A DNA stretch of 40,634 nt from Caldicoprobacter guelmensis (GTDB lineage: Bacteria; Bacillota; Clostridia; Caldicoprobacterales; Caldicoprobacteraceae): NCBI RefSeq assembly GCF_016908415.1, contig NZ_JAFBDW010000010.1, positions 1 through 40,634 of the forward strand. The letters are read 5' to 3'. The notes under the pieces are model-generated. The model was not told the DNA's origin. It did not search any database and saw only the letters and a list, made by a program, of their open reading frames with translations. This document shows positions 8,094 to 16,853 of this stretch, in pieces; the stretch's first letter is position 1, and every line of letters begins with the position of its first letter. The translations under genes were made by a program, and so were the position numbers.

Positions 8094-9125
8094 TTATTTA
8101 TTTGCAGTTTGTATCATAATCTTTTTGCCCTTTCTAGCACTTTCCAGTGCGCCAAAAACCATTGCCATGCTCTTTATATTATCAGTGCAATCCGTCTCGG
8201 CCTTCCTGCCTTCCAAAAGGGCGCTGAACATCTCATCCAGGCATCCAAAATGCCCTTCCCTGCCGTTCCACGAATATGTAGCCTCAACCCTTTTGGTCTC
8301 ATAAATGAACTGTTCTGTATTATTTTCTGCTACAACCTCACAATAGGGAGGATTGATTCCATCCCATATAGCCGTCCCCTTACTGCCCGTAATCCTCCAG
8401 TATGATTCCCATGAAGTAGGAGCACCCTGTGCACACCACGACCCCCTGTAAGAAAATACTGAACCGTCCGAAAATTCAAAAATGCATACCGCAGCAGCAT
8501 TTCCTTTATACCATGAACCAGGCGGATTGAATTCATGGCAGTATACAGAAACAGGATCAGCACCAATTATAAAACGGGCTTGATCAAACGTATGTATTGC
8601 CATATCGAGGATAAGTGGGCTGTCCATGACATCTCTAAATCCTCCAAAATGGGGCCCCAGGAAAAAATCAGCACATACAAAACCCGGCTTACCGATAACT
8701 CCCGAGCTTATAAGCTCGCGAAATGCACGAATATGTTTTAAGTAACGCCGGTTTTGCATAACCGCATACATTTTTCCAGATTCCTCAGCAACAGCCACCA
8801 TCTCCCACGCCTCTTCCATTGAGGAAGCCATAGGCTTTTCACCCAGCACATGGCATCCCATCCTAAGCGCCGTGGTCACTATCCTGTAATGAGCTTCAGG
8901 TACGGTTACATCAAACACCAGATTGGCCGATGAATCCTCTATGGCTTTTTCGATGTCCTGGTATATTCCACAGTTCAAGCCATACCGCTTTGCCATAGCA
9001 CGCGCGTTCTCTTCATTTATATCAACCAGCGCTACAATTTCAGCATCTTGTCTTTCCAAAGCGTATTTTATCCAGGTATTGGCCATACTCCCACAGCCAG
9101 CCACAGCTATTCTAAAACGTTTCAT
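8094..9125 (-). CDS. Gfo/Idh/MocA-family NAD(P)-dependent sugar oxidoreductase (second copy)
   Basis: Same superfamily as the gene at 5647 but clearly diverged. The 343-residue product has the Rossmann start VAGCGSMANTWIKYAL, the GEKPMASS motif near residue 96 and the C-terminal substrate domain with PLILDMAIHTFDQARFI. ATG at 9125 follows GGGAGGGG. It is the first gene of the cassette 9125 to 5647, about 105 bases before the isomerase gene. The 200-base region upstream (9126-9327) contains a perfect 17-bp palindrome at 9305-9321. The substrate is unknown; myo-inositol-like or 3-keto sugars are possibilities. Confidence 0.87.
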   Translation of the reverse strand: MKRFRIAVAGCGSMANTWIKYALERQDAEIVALVDINEENARAMAKRYGLNCGIYQDIEKAIEDSSANLVFDVTVPEAHYRIVTTALRMGCHVLGEKPMASSMEEAWEMVAVAEESGKMYAVMQNRRYLKHIRAFRELISSGVIGKPGFVCADFFLGPHFGGFRDVMDSPLILDMAIHTFDQARFIIGADPVSVYCHEFNPPGSWYKGNAAAVCIFEFSDGSVFSYRGSWCAQGAPTSWESYWRITGSKGTAIWDGINPPYCEVVAENNTEQFIYETKRVEATYSWNGREGHFGCLDEMFSALLEGRKAETDCTDNIKSMAMVFGALESARKGKKIMIQTANK

Positions 9126-9304
9126 ACATCATTCCCCTCCCTATTAAATTATTGGATGAAATTTAAGTACAGGAACGCAATTTGCTGCTCAATACAGGAT
9201 TCGTTAAAGGTTCAATTGCAAAAGGAAGCCGCCAAATGTAAAGCAATCTTCAAGCAAAAGTTAAGAAAATTATAAGTCAAACCATAACCATTTCGCCTAT
9301 ATCA

Positions 9305-9321
9305 TGCAAATTAAATTTGCA
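9305..9321. promoter_or_regulatory. 17-bp palindrome upstream of the sugar cassette
   Basis: TGCAAAT-TAA-ATTTGCA is a perfect inverted repeat between the VanW-family gene and the cassette, about 180 bases before the first cassette gene. Its size and position suit a repressor site. The regulator is not known. Confidence 0.3.
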
Positions 9322-9327
9322 GTAAAA

Positions 9328-10137
9328 TCATTCTCCCAAAAAAGGTTGATACATCATAATTGCATGATTTTCTGTAATATATTCGTCATCTATTTCATCC
9401 CCATCCAGATTAAAAACTTTTCTGCATATTACATTGTGTCTAATATAGCCACCCCACCATTCATGAGTAATCCAATGTTCTTTCTCATATACTTTATATG
9501 TATATGGTGGTTTCTCTGTTGTTCTCCACTCCCCAACCAAATATTGGTCTGTCAACCATACTTTTAATTGATACGGTTGGTTAGTCCCATTATATACCTG
9601 CAGATCAATATAGTTATATACACAGGTAGCCCCACTCCCAAAGGGCTGCGTCCTATTTGAATCGGGAAATACATCATAGCTATGCCTGTGTCTTTCTGTT
9701 ACCGATAACGGCGTATGTAATGTCATCCAGTATATCAGGTTTGATAGCTGGCACAGCCCTCCCCCAACCCCCGGCTTAATTCTGCCATACGACAATTCCA
9801 TTCCATCTACGTAACCCTTCCTCCTGGTGGGTTTACCTACCAACCTCCAAAATGAAAATGTCTCTCCCGGATGTAATATTACTCCATCTATTTTTTGTGC
9901 TGCAATCTTCAAGTTTATTATTTTATTATACTGCATCCACATATCCACATCTTTCAGCTTTCTAATTAGAGGCGTTTTATGGGTAAAAACGATCACCGGC
10001 AACAAATCTCGTGAGATATTTCTTGCGTATTTCTTATGGCCAAAATACCAATCCCAGTATCTTTTATAAGTATAAAATAGCCTTCCCAATTGAATTCTAA
10101 TCCTTGACCTCTTTATTGGCTTTATCCCCCTATCCAT
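9328..10137 (-). CDS. VanW-family protein
   Basis: The VanW family is named from a gene in some vancomycin-resistance clusters; its biochemical role is not established. The 269-residue product holds the conserved core from about residue 90: LHPGETFSFWRLVGKPT, then GYVDGMELSYGRI and GVGGGLCQLSNLIYW, then HRHSYDVFPD. The N-terminus is basic and has no signal peptide. ATG at 10137 follows a GGGGGGAG site. It stands alone downstream of the polyamine operon terminator, with no other van gene, so resistance is not implied. Confidence 0.88.
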   Translation of the reverse strand: MDRGIKPIKRSRIRIQLGRLFYTYKRYWDWYFGHKKYARNISRDLLPVIVFTHKTPLIRKLKDVDMWMQYNKIINLKIAAQKIDGVILHPGETFSFWRLVGKPTRRKGYVDGMELSYGRIKPGVGGGLCQLSNLIYWMTLHTPLSVTERHRHSYDVFPDSNRTQPFGSGATCVYNYIDLQVYNGTNQPYQLKVWLTDQYLVGEWRTTEKPPYTYKVYEKEHWITHEWWGGYIRHNVICRKVFNLDGDEIDDEYITENHAIMMYQPFLGE

Positions 10138-10198
10138 CCCACACTCCCCCCAATGAAATATGTAAGGTAAGATTTATGGAAGTATGAAATAATGTAAT

Positions 10199-10229
10199 AG
10201 GGTGTAACAACCACTGGCAGTTACACCCT
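10199..10229 (-). terminator. terminator after potD
   Basis: A perfect 10-base stem AGGGTGTAAC (10199-10208) with GTTACACCCT (10220-10229) closes the pot operon, about 75 bases after its stop. The minus-strand tail ATTACATTATTT is only moderately T-rich. Confidence 0.6.
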
Positions 10230-10302
10230 GTCGTATCATACTTACCCGCATCCCATAAAATCTCCGTTATCATCAAACTTTTCTTATTCCATAATGCAAC
10301 CT

Positions 10303-11352
10303 TTACCTTGCTGCTTTAACCTCCGTCCATACCCTGTCATACTCCTTTATAACATCTGACAATGCTTCAAACACCTCGCAATTTTTCAAATCTTCATCAG
10401 TCGGATAAGCAGTCCTGTCGTTGAGAATCTCAGGAGGAAGCATCTTTCTGGCTTCGGTATGAGGCGTGGAATATCCTATATAGGTAGTGTTTCTGTAGGC
10501 AATTTCAGGCTCGCACATGAAATTTATAAACTGCTCAGCCACCTTCTTGTTTTTGGTTCCTTTCAAAATTACCATGGCATCAACCCACAAATTGCTGCCT
10601 TCCTTGGGTATTGCATATTCCAGGTCGGGGTTTTCCCTCTTGGTATATACGGCATCGCCTGACCACACCACTGCAAGAGCTGCCTGCCCTGATATCATGG
10701 CATTCTTGACCTCGTCGCTTACATAAGACAGCACCAAGGGTTTTTGCCTTATCAATGCCTCCTTGGCCTGTTCCAGTTCATCCATATTCCTGGTGTTCAA
10801 GGAATACCCTAGCATTTTAAGGGCCACCCCTATGGAGTCCCTGCTGCTGTCCAGCATGAAGATCTGCTTTTTGTACTTTTCATCCCACAGTATCTTCCAG
10901 CTGTCAACCGGCTCTTTGACCATCTTCTTGTTGTACAAAATGCCTACCGTGCCCCACATGTAGGGAACGGAATATTCGTTATTCGGATCATATGGGAGGT
11001 TCTTAAACCTTTCATCTATGTATTTATAGTTGGGAACGTTGCTGAAGTCTATTTTCTCAAGCATGCCCTCCTTTATCATGCGCTCGATCATGTAATCTGA
11101 TGGAATGGCCACGTCATAGTCGGCTCCCCCGCCCTTTATCTTCACATACATCTCCTCGTTGGTGGCAAAGGTATCATAAATCACGTCGATGTTGTACTTC
11201 TTTTCAAACTCATCAATGACAGTTTCGTCGATATAATCTCCCCAGTTATACACCTTGAGCTGAGCCTTTGAAGCGCTGCCGCACCCGGCCAAGATGCCCA
11301 CCACCATTATTATGCTGAAAAGTAAACCGAAAATTTTAAATGCCTTTTTCAT
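10303..11352 (-). CDS. potD: spermidine/putrescine ABC transporter, substrate-binding lipoprotein
   Basis: Binds polyamines outside the membrane and delivers them to PotBC. The 349-residue product begins with a lipoprotein signal (KKAFKIFGLLFSIIMVVGIL, lipobox LAGC). The mature part opens with LKVYNWGDYIDETVIDEFE, the typical PotD start, and contains DVAIPSDYMIERMIKEGML and VPYMWGTVGILYNK. The in-frame GTG at 11361 overlaps the potC stop. ATG at 11352 after GGAGAG is the better start. It is the last gene of the operon, so binding protein and channel come from one transcript. Confidence 0.93.
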   Translation of the reverse strand: MKKAFKIFGLLFSIIMVVGILAGCGSASKAQLKVYNWGDYIDETVIDEFEKKYNIDVIYDTFATNEEMYVKIKGGGADYDVAIPSDYMIERMIKEGMLEKIDFSNVPNYKYIDERFKNLPYDPNNEYSVPYMWGTVGILYNKKMVKEPVDSWKILWDEKYKKQIFMLDSSRDSIGVALKMLGYSLNTRNMDELEQAKEALIRQKPLVLSYVSDEVKNAMISGQAALAVVWSGDAVYTKRENPDLEYAIPKEGSNLWVDAMVILKGTKNKKVAEQFINFMCEPEIAYRNTTYIGYSTPHTEARKMLPPEILNDRTAYPTDEDLKNCEVFEALSDVIKEYDRVWTEVKAAR

Positions 11353-11353
11353 C

Positions 11354-12157
11354 TCACACACTCTCCTTTACCTTTGAATTGTCTTTGCTCATCCTCTTGT
11401 TTACTATAAGCAACAATGCCAGCACGGTGATAAACATAATGGTTGATAAAGCATTTATTTTAGGGTTAACACCCCTTCTTGCCATAGAATAGACGTATAT
11501 GGCGATGTTTGACACCCCCGAGCCGGTGGTAAAGAAGCTGATAACGAAGTCATCGATAGACAGGGTGAAGGCCAGCAAAAATCCTGTTAAGATCCCCGGC
11601 ATTATCTGGGGGATAACAATTTTCCGCAAGGCATAGGAAGGGGTTGCACCCAGGTCGAGCGCCGCTTCATATATATGCCTGTCAAGCTGTTTGAGCTTGG
11701 GCATCACAGAGAGTATCACATAGGGTATATTGAAGGTGATGTGAGCAAGCAGCATGGTAAAAAAACCCAGCCCCATCCCGGTAAAGGGCTTGGTAAATAC
11801 AAACAACAGCATGAGCGACACACCCGTAACAATATCGGGATTTATTACAGGGAGGTAGGTAAGGTTCATTACTATTGCCTTCTTGACCCTCTTCATCTCG
11901 TGTATGCCTATGGCAGCCGATGTGCCAATAATCGTGGCTATGACGGCAGACAGCACTGCTATAGCCAGGGTATTGTAAAGGGCATGCAACACTTCAGTGT
12001 CCTTAAACAGCTCGGTATACCACTTTAATGTAAAGCCACTCCATCGCCCCATTGACCTGGACTCGTTAAAGGAATACACAACCAGCATAACTATGGGTGC
12101 ATACAGGAAGAGGAAAATCAGGTACAGGTATACCCTTTTGACAACGCGCCCTACCAT
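11354..12157 (-). CDS. potC: spermidine/putrescine ABC transporter permease PotC
   Basis: Inner-membrane half of the polyamine channel. The 267-residue product has about six hydrophobic segments and the ATPase-contact loop EAALDLGATPSYALRKIVIPQIMPG (EAA motif, split here as EAALDLGATPSYAL and the following IVIPQIMPG). The early phrase APIVMLVVYSFNESRS is typical of PotC. It overlaps the end of potB by a few bases and ends directly at potD, showing tight coupling. Confidence 0.93.
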   Translation of the reverse strand: MVGRVVKRVYLYLIFLFLYAPIVMLVVYSFNESRSMGRWSGFTLKWYTELFKDTEVLHALYNTLAIAVLSAVIATIIGTSAAIGIHEMKRVKKAIVMNLTYLPVINPDIVTGVSLMLLFVFTKPFTGMGLGFFTMLLAHITFNIPYVILSVMPKLKQLDRHIYEAALDLGATPSYALRKIVIPQIMPGILTGFLLAFTLSIDDFVISFFTTGSGVSNIAIYVYSMARRGVNPKINALSTIMFITVLALLLIVNKRMSKDNSKVKESV

Positions 12158-12975
12158 ATGGCACCCCCCTCATACTCCCTGTCATATTTACGCATGATGC
12201 CCATGCTTATCAGAATTATCACCGTCAGCACAAAGGATATAGCCGAGCCAAAGTTCCAATCGCCTACAACTATGAACTGCTGCTCTATCAGATTGCCTAT
12301 GAGTATATACTGCCCCCCACCCAGCAACCTAGAGATTATAAAGGTAGTCACTGCCGGCATGAATACCATTGTGATGCCCGATATGACCCCTGGCAGGCTA
12401 AGGGGAATGACAATTCGTTTGAGCACGGTGGCGTAATCAGCCCCCAGGTCTTCTGCCGCCTCAATGATGCTCTTATCCATCTTGGTCAGGACCGAATATA
12501 TGGGAAGCACCATGAAGGGCAAGAAATTATATACCATTCCCAGCACCACTGCGTGGTCGGTATAGAGAAGCTGTACAGGGGGGAGATGCAAGAAATCCAT
12601 TACAATATCAATTAGACCATTCCTCCCCAGCAGGCTCATCCATGCATAGGTCCTTACCAGGAAATTTATCCACATAGGAATCACAAGCAGCAAGGCCAAA
12701 ACCTTATTATGGCTGTATTCCTTGCTTGCCAGGATCGAAGCCACGGGATAGCCTATCACGAGGCACACCACGGTACATATGAGTGCAAGCAGCACCGAGC
12801 GTAGCAACACCATCAGGTATATTGGCTCCCATACGCGCTTTATGTGCTGGAGGGTAAACTTTATACCCTCTTCTGTGGTGACGGTAAAGGCATAAAAGAG
12901 CAACAAAAACAATGGTATAACTATAAAGATGGCCATCCATACCAGATAGGGATACGCATACCACGTCTTTCTCAT
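12151..12975 (-). CDS. potB: spermidine/putrescine ABC transporter permease PotB
   Basis: The other membrane half of the polyamine channel. The 274-residue product has six probable membrane segments, the family phrase INFLVRTYAWMSLLGRNG and the EAA loop IEAAEDLGADYATVLKRIVI. ATG at 12975 overlaps the potA stop by four bases (ATGA), indicating translational coupling. Length is normal for the family. Confidence 0.93.
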   Translation of the reverse strand: MRKTWYAYPYLVWMAIFIVIPLFLLLFYAFTVTTEEGIKFTLQHIKRVWEPIYLMVLLRSVLLALICTVVCLVIGYPVASILASKEYSHNKVLALLLVIPMWINFLVRTYAWMSLLGRNGLIDIVMDFLHLPPVQLLYTDHAVVLGMVYNFLPFMVLPIYSVLTKMDKSIIEAAEDLGADYATVLKRIVIPLSLPGVISGITMVFMPAVTTFIISRLLGGGQYILIGNLIEQQFIVVGDWNFGSAISFVLTVIILISMGIMRKYDREYEGGAIW

Positions 12976-14021
12976 TTTACAGCCACCTTCTTCATTATGT
13001 GGATGTCCTGGGGGAGTATGCGGAGCCCTATCGTGCTTCCCACCGGCTGCATGAGGGTGCTGTGTATCATCCAGTCTATACCCTCGCTGCGCACTATCAT
13101 CTCGTAATGCACTCCTTTGAAGGTCACTGACTCCACCTCTCCCTGCAGCATACCCTCTCCTACAGGTACCAACTTTATGTCCTCGGGCCTTATGACCACA
13201 TCTACTTCTTCATTGCGTTCAAAGCCGGAGTCGACGCACTCGAATTCATGGCCAGCAAAATACACCAGGTTGTCCTTAAGCATCCTGCCCGGGATGATGT
13301 TGCTCTCACCGATGAAATCGGCCACAAATGCGTTTTTAGGCTCGTTGTATATCATCTCGGGCGTACCGATCTGCTGTATGGTGCCATCCTTCATCACCAC
13401 GATGGTATCCGACATGGTGAGGGCCTCTTCCTGGTCGTGGGTAACATACACAAAGGTAATGCCCAGCATCTTCTGAATCCTCTTAAGCTCGATCTGCATG
13501 CTTTTCCTGAGCTTCAAATCCAGAGCTCCTAGTGGCTCGTCCAGCAAAAGCACCTCCGGCTCATTGACCAACGCCCTGGCTATGGCCACCCTCTGCTGCT
13601 GTCCTCCACTTAAGGAATCCACGCTCCTCTTCTCAAAGCCTTTGAGATTTACCAGTTCAAGCACCTCGGCCACTTTTCTCTCTATGGTCTTCTTATCCAG
13701 CTTCTTTATCTTAAGCCCAAACGCTATGTTCTCGGCCACATTCATATGCGGAAACAGGGCGTATCTTTGAAAGACGGTGTTTACCTTTCTCTTGTAGGGA
13801 GGTAAGTTGGTTATGTTCTTTCCTTCGAAATACACTGCACCAGAGTCGGGCCGTTCAAAACCCGCAATGATGCGAAGCGTTGTGGTCTTGCCACACCCGC
13901 TTGGCCCAAGCAAAGTAAGGAACTCGTTTTTGCGTATACACAGATTAATATTATTCAACGCCTCTGTCCCATCATAATTCTTTGAAACATTCACTAGCTT
14001 TATGATAGGCTCCTCCGTCAT
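12972..14021 (-). CDS. potA: spermidine/putrescine ABC transporter ATP-binding protein
   Basis: Energises polyamine import through PotBC. The 349-residue product has Walker A GPSGCGKTT (about residues 38-46), Q-loop region NTVFQRYALFPHM, signature LSGGQQQRVAIARAL, Walker B LLLDEPLGALD and the switch histidine in VYVTHDQEEAL. The C-terminal third is a TOBE-like domain, usual in PotA. It starts 29 bases after the stop of the cupin-type regulator and overlaps potB. Confidence 0.94.
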   Translation of the reverse strand: MTEEPIIKLVNVSKNYDGTEALNNINLCIRKNEFLTLLGPSGCGKTTTLRIIAGFERPDSGAVYFEGKNITNLPPYKRKVNTVFQRYALFPHMNVAENIAFGLKIKKLDKKTIERKVAEVLELVNLKGFEKRSVDSLSGGQQQRVAIARALVNEPEVLLLDEPLGALDLKLRKSMQIELKRIQKMLGITFVYVTHDQEEALTMSDTIVVMKDGTIQQIGTPEMIYNEPKNAFVADFIGESNIIPGRMLKDNLVYFAGHEFECVDSGFERNEEVDVVIRPEDIKLVPVGEGMLQGEVESVTFKGVHYEMIVRSEGIDWMIHSTLMQPVGSTIGLRILPQDIHIMKKVAVK

Positions 14022-14050
14022 GTATACCTCCCCCTCAAACCTTCATAATA

Positions 14051-14590
14051 TTAAAAGCTGGGTGGCGATGATATCCACAGCACAACCGCCTTCGCCTTCC
14101 CAGCATTTTCTATTCTGTGCACCTGGTTAGCCTTGAAATAAAAGCTCTCTCCCTTTCTCACTTTGTATTTGCGATTTCCCAGATAAAGGTTTATGCTGCC
14201 CGATATCACATAGCCAAATTCCTCTCCATCATGCGGATTATCTTCACTGGAGCTCCCACCAGGCTCAAGCTGCATAAGTATTGGTTCCATCGCATTCTTT
14301 TGAGCGCTGGGCACCAGCCATTTTATGGAGTGCTTTAGCTCCTCATCCTGTTTTGTGAAGACATCATCTTTCTTGAACACCACCTTCTCGGGCACGGCGT
14401 CGCTAAAAAAATCTTTAAGGTTTGTCCCGAGGCATTCCAGTATGTCCATCAAGGTGGCAATAGAAGGCGATGTAAGCTCCCTTTCCACCTGTGATATAAA
14501 ACCTTTTGTCAGCTCGCACCTGTCAGCCAGCTCTTCCTGCGTCAGACCCGCCTTAAGCCGCAATTGCCTTATCTTCTCGCCGATTTTCAT
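14051..14590 (-). CDS. XRE-family regulator with C-terminal cupin domain (polyamine operon regulator)
   Basis: DNA-binding ligand sensor of the PuuR-like type. The 179-residue product has an N-terminal helix-turn-helix (residues about 5-60: IRQLRLKAGLTQEELADRCE, then KGFISQVERELTSPSIATL) and a C-terminal cupin (about 105-178: PHDGEEFGYVISGSINLYLG and ESFYFKANQVHRIENAG). ATG at 14590 has GGAGAA eight bases upstream. It is the first gene of the operon before potABCD, an arrangement common in clostridia. It probably represses or tunes the operon in response to polyamines (inference), perhaps through the palindromes at 14627-14667. Confidence 0.9.
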   Translation of the reverse strand: MKIGEKIRQLRLKAGLTQEELADRCELTKGFISQVERELTSPSIATLMDILECLGTNLKDFFSDAVPEKVVFKKDDVFTKQDEELKHSIKWLVPSAQKNAMEPILMQLEPGGSSSEDNPHDGEEFGYVISGSINLYLGNRKYKVRKGESFYFKANQVHRIENAGKAKAVVLWISSPPSF

Positions 14591-14626
14591 ATGCTATTCT
14601 CCTAACGCGATTGAGACTGAAATTTT

Positions 14627-14667
14627 AAACTTTTCAAAGTTTTTGAAAACTAAACTTTTTGTTTAGT
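14627..14667 (-). promoter_or_regulatory. clustered palindromes, probable operators of the pot operon
   Basis: Three overlapping or adjacent inverted repeats lie between promoter and start codon: AAACTTT-TC-AAAGTTT (14627-14642), TTTTCAA/TTGAAAA (14631-14648) and ACTAAAC-TTTTT-GTTTAGT (14649-14667). Their place just after the -10 box suits autorepression by the XRE-cupin protein (inference). Confidence 0.45.
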
Positions 14668-14686
14668 GATTTTAAACCCAGCACAA

Positions 14687-14742
14687 ACTTTAACACAGAC
14701 AAAAAAATATGTCAATACTATTTTTCGTAAATAATATTGACA
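14687..14742 (-). promoter_or_regulatory. pot operon promoter with palindrome over the -35 box
   Basis: On the minus strand a consensus -35 TTGACA (14710-14715) stands 17 bases from a -10 TAAAGT (14687-14692). The -35 box is one end of a 14-base inverted repeat (14710-14723 with 14729-14742, one mismatch, 5-base loop), so a second TTGACA faces the other way at 14737-14742. The palindrome could bind a regulator or serve divergent transcription; no plus-strand gene follows. Confidence 0.55.
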
Positions 14743-15138
14743 TGTATGGGGTTTTGTTCCATATATGGTTTAATAAGTTTTTATTCTCACGCTGATTCAG
14801 GGGCCTCAAACCGGCATTAAACCCAGACATCATTTGCCCATCATATCATGATTTGAATCTAAAAAGTCTATTTTGCTGTCAAAAACAAAATCCGCAATTT
14901 AATTATCAGCATTTTTTACGTAGCCTATAATCTGCAAATTAACAATCTGTTTAAAAGCAATTAAGCATTACCTATCACGGTTTCAGGTAAGCGTAAAATA
15001 ATTCCCATCTTGACAAAGTAACATTACTATGTAGGTACAATTTGGGCATTTGAAAAAGAAAAAATTGCTTAATTTCAGGCTTTTTCAAACTCTAACTGAC
15101 AAACTGATAACTTAAACCGGCAATACCAAACCATTGCA
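14743..15138. other. gene-free stretch between the pot operon and the intron remnant
   Basis: No convincing reading frame is visible on either strand. The only structure is a 10-base perfect inverted repeat TTTGAAAAAG (15049-15058) with CTTTTTCAAA (15080-15089), separated by 21 bases. Confidence 0.4.
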
Positions 15139-15541
15139 ATCGAGTAGGAGGTAGGTGATTATTTCACCTACTGTCCTCTCACACCACCGTACGTACCGTC
15201 CAGTATACAGCGGTTCGTTAGAATTGACATACTACTTGATATCTATCGTATAAACTTTTATATCCGATGCTCTCAAAATATTTGTTTGTAAGGGGCATGT
15301 TAAGAACTTGACTATTGGAAATCCTCCAGTAGCTTTTCCTTGTATTTGCAAATTTCCATGCTTCATCATCTGCCAACCCCAGCTTTACCAAGTTGTCATA
15401 TCTCGTTTTTATCTTCTTCCATTGTTTCCATATACAAGCTCTTAACCTTCGACGAATCCATTCATCAAGGGCTTTCATCCTGCCTTTAGCGTCTGTTAAG
15501 CCAAAGTAGTTTACCCACCCAGTTGTTATCTGGTTTAACCG
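15139..15541 (-). mobile_element. 3' end of a group II intron, 5' part lost
   Basis: On the minus strand the maturase tail is followed directly by the catalytic RNA. Domain V occupies about 15182-15217 (CGAACCGCTGTATAC at its start, then GTACGTACGGTGGTG). Domain VI occupies about 15143-15178, with the pairing arms GTAGGTGA and TCACCTAC. The intron end falls near 15139-15140. Everything upstream of the maturase X/thumb region is missing; the break is at the C-run next to the IS256-family element. Confidence 0.8.
15218..15541 (-). pseudogene. ltrA: group II intron maturase, C-terminal fragment
   Basis: Only the last 107 or so codons remain. The frame is open from the C-run at 15541 and reads LNQITTGWVNYFG, then LDEWIRRRLRACIWKQWKK, the hallmark of the GIIM maturase domain of intron-encoded reverse transcriptases. 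It continues with YWRISNSQVLN and stops one base before domain V. The reverse transcriptase core is absent. No HNH endonuclease follows the maturase domain. The ATG at 15478 is internal, not a true start. Confidence 0.82.
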
Positions 15542-15553
15542 CCCCCCCCCCCC
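15542..15553. repeat. 12-base C homopolymer at an element junction
   Basis: Twelve consecutive C bases, followed by GCCCCGC, lie exactly between the broken maturase and the left end of the IS256-family element. Nothing similar exists elsewhere in the window. It may be a recombination scar or an assembly artefact. Confidence 0.6.
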
Positions 15554-15565
15554 GCCCCGCTCTGG

Positions 15566-16853
15566 GTGTTAAAATAAAATTGTGTCTGGTGTATAATGAA
15601 ATCACAAAGGAGGCTGGTAATTATGGATAAAAATACCTATTATCAAACAGTTAAAAATATGGCGGTTGAAAAAGTATTAAATCAGTGTTGCTCTGATTCG
15701 GATCCTTCTCGCCCTGCCTTGAAAAAATTGCTGGAGGATTTGCTCGACTGGTTTATGTTGTCTGAACGCCAAATCTATCTCTTGAAAAACGAGAACGACA
15801 AAGGTAACGGCTTTTATGATAGAAAACTTGGTACACCTATGGGTAACCTGGAAATCTCTGTCCCAAGAACTCGCACTGGCGATTTCAGACCCCACATCCT
15901 CCCTGAACCATATAAAAGAGTGGATGAATCCTATACAGACCTCCTTATGTCCCTTGTTGTCAACGGTTATTCAGAATCTTCCCTCTTAAATACCCTCAAA
16001 AGCCTCAATCTCCCTTATTCTGATGATGAACTCAATAAAATCAAAGATGACTTAAAAGGTAAGTTAGAACTTTTCAAACAACGGGAATTACCCGAATCGG
16101 TGTTTGCATTACTCATCGATGCCTATCACTGTGAGATAAAGGACGGCTCAAAAGTAAAGAAAGCCGCATGCTACATAGTCCTTGGCATCGATATGGAAGG
16201 TAAAAAAGATATCTTCGGTCTCTACACCTTCTTCGGTAAAGAGAACAGAGCCGATTGGAACAAGGTCTTTGAAGACTTGATAAATCGCGGTCTTAAACGA
16301 GTTTTAGTGGTTGTAAGCGATGATTTTCCAGGAATTATTGACACGGTCAAAGCTGTATATCCATATGCTGACCATCAGCTCTGTTTTGTACACCTTCAGA
16401 GAAATATCCGCAAATATATGACCAAAACTGACGCCACAGAATTTAAGAAAGAACTCGATAAAATAAAGTTTGCTTCTTCCTTTGATGAAGCTATTCAAAA
16501 GTTTTATGAACTTTGTAGCAACTTTAAGAGTAAATATGGCCGATATATGAACCTTCTTATGGAAAAAGCAGAACATTACATGGCTTTCACTAAATATCCT
16601 GAATCCTTGAGAAAGCATATTTATACTACCAACAGTGTAGAGAGTATTAATAGCCTGGTTGAAAAAATTCGGATAAGGTCGGGTGGTTACTTTAACTCTG
16701 TGGAGGTATTGGAAATTAACATATATTTACAGCGGGAGAACTTAAGGCAAACAAAATGGAAAAAAGCGGTACCAATGATAAATGCTCACATTTATGAAAT
16801 ACAACAAATTTTCCAGTTACGTTACTTTAATCAGACACAAAATTCTTGACAAC
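15566..16853 (+). mobile_element. IS256-family insertion sequence, apparently complete
   Basis: About 1.29 kb bounded by imperfect inverted repeats of about 22-23 bases. The left end is at 15566-15588 (core TTGTGTCTG) and the right end at 16832-16853 (core CAGACACAA). It contains one intact transposase gene. No matching 8-9 base target duplication is seen: the left flank is intron and C-run, the right flank is IS66-family sequence. This suggests the copy took part in a deletion after insertion. Confidence 0.8.
15623..16849 (+). CDS. IS256-family (Mutator-type) transposase
   Basis: DDE transposase, 408 residues, normal for the family. The catalytic acids are visible in LLIDAYHCEI, VVVSDDFPGI and the TTNSVESIN helix near the C-terminus, with the family phrase HQLCFVHLQRNIRKY between them. 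An upstream in-frame ATG (15596) lies before the ribosome site. AAAGGAGG at 15606-15613 points to ATG at 15623. The gene looks intact and its stop lies inside the right inverted repeat. Confidence 0.93.
   Translation: MDKNTYYQTVKNMAVEKVLNQCCSDSDPSRPALKKLLEDLLDWFMLSERQIYLLKNENDKGNGFYDRKLGTPMGNLEISVPRTRTGDFRPHILPEPYKRVDESYTDLLMSLVVNGYSESSLLNTLKSLNLPYSDDELNKIKDDLKGKLELFKQRELPESVFALLIDAYHCEIKDGSKVKKAACYIVLGIDMEGKKDIFGLYTFFGKENRADWNKVFEDLINRGLKRVLVVVSDDFPGIIDTVKAVYPYADHQLCFVHLQRNIRKYMTKTDATEFKKELDKIKFASSFDEAIQKFYELCSNFKSKYGRYMNLLMEKAEHYMAFTKYPESLRKHIYTTNSVESINSLVEKIRIRSGGYFNSVEVLEINIYLQRENLRQTKWKKAVPMINAHIYEIQQIFQLRYFNQTQNS

Noticed and set aside
9328..10137. Vancomycin resistance locus
   Set aside because: A VanW-family gene alone is common in clostridia; no vanHAX, vanR or vanS-like gene is present.
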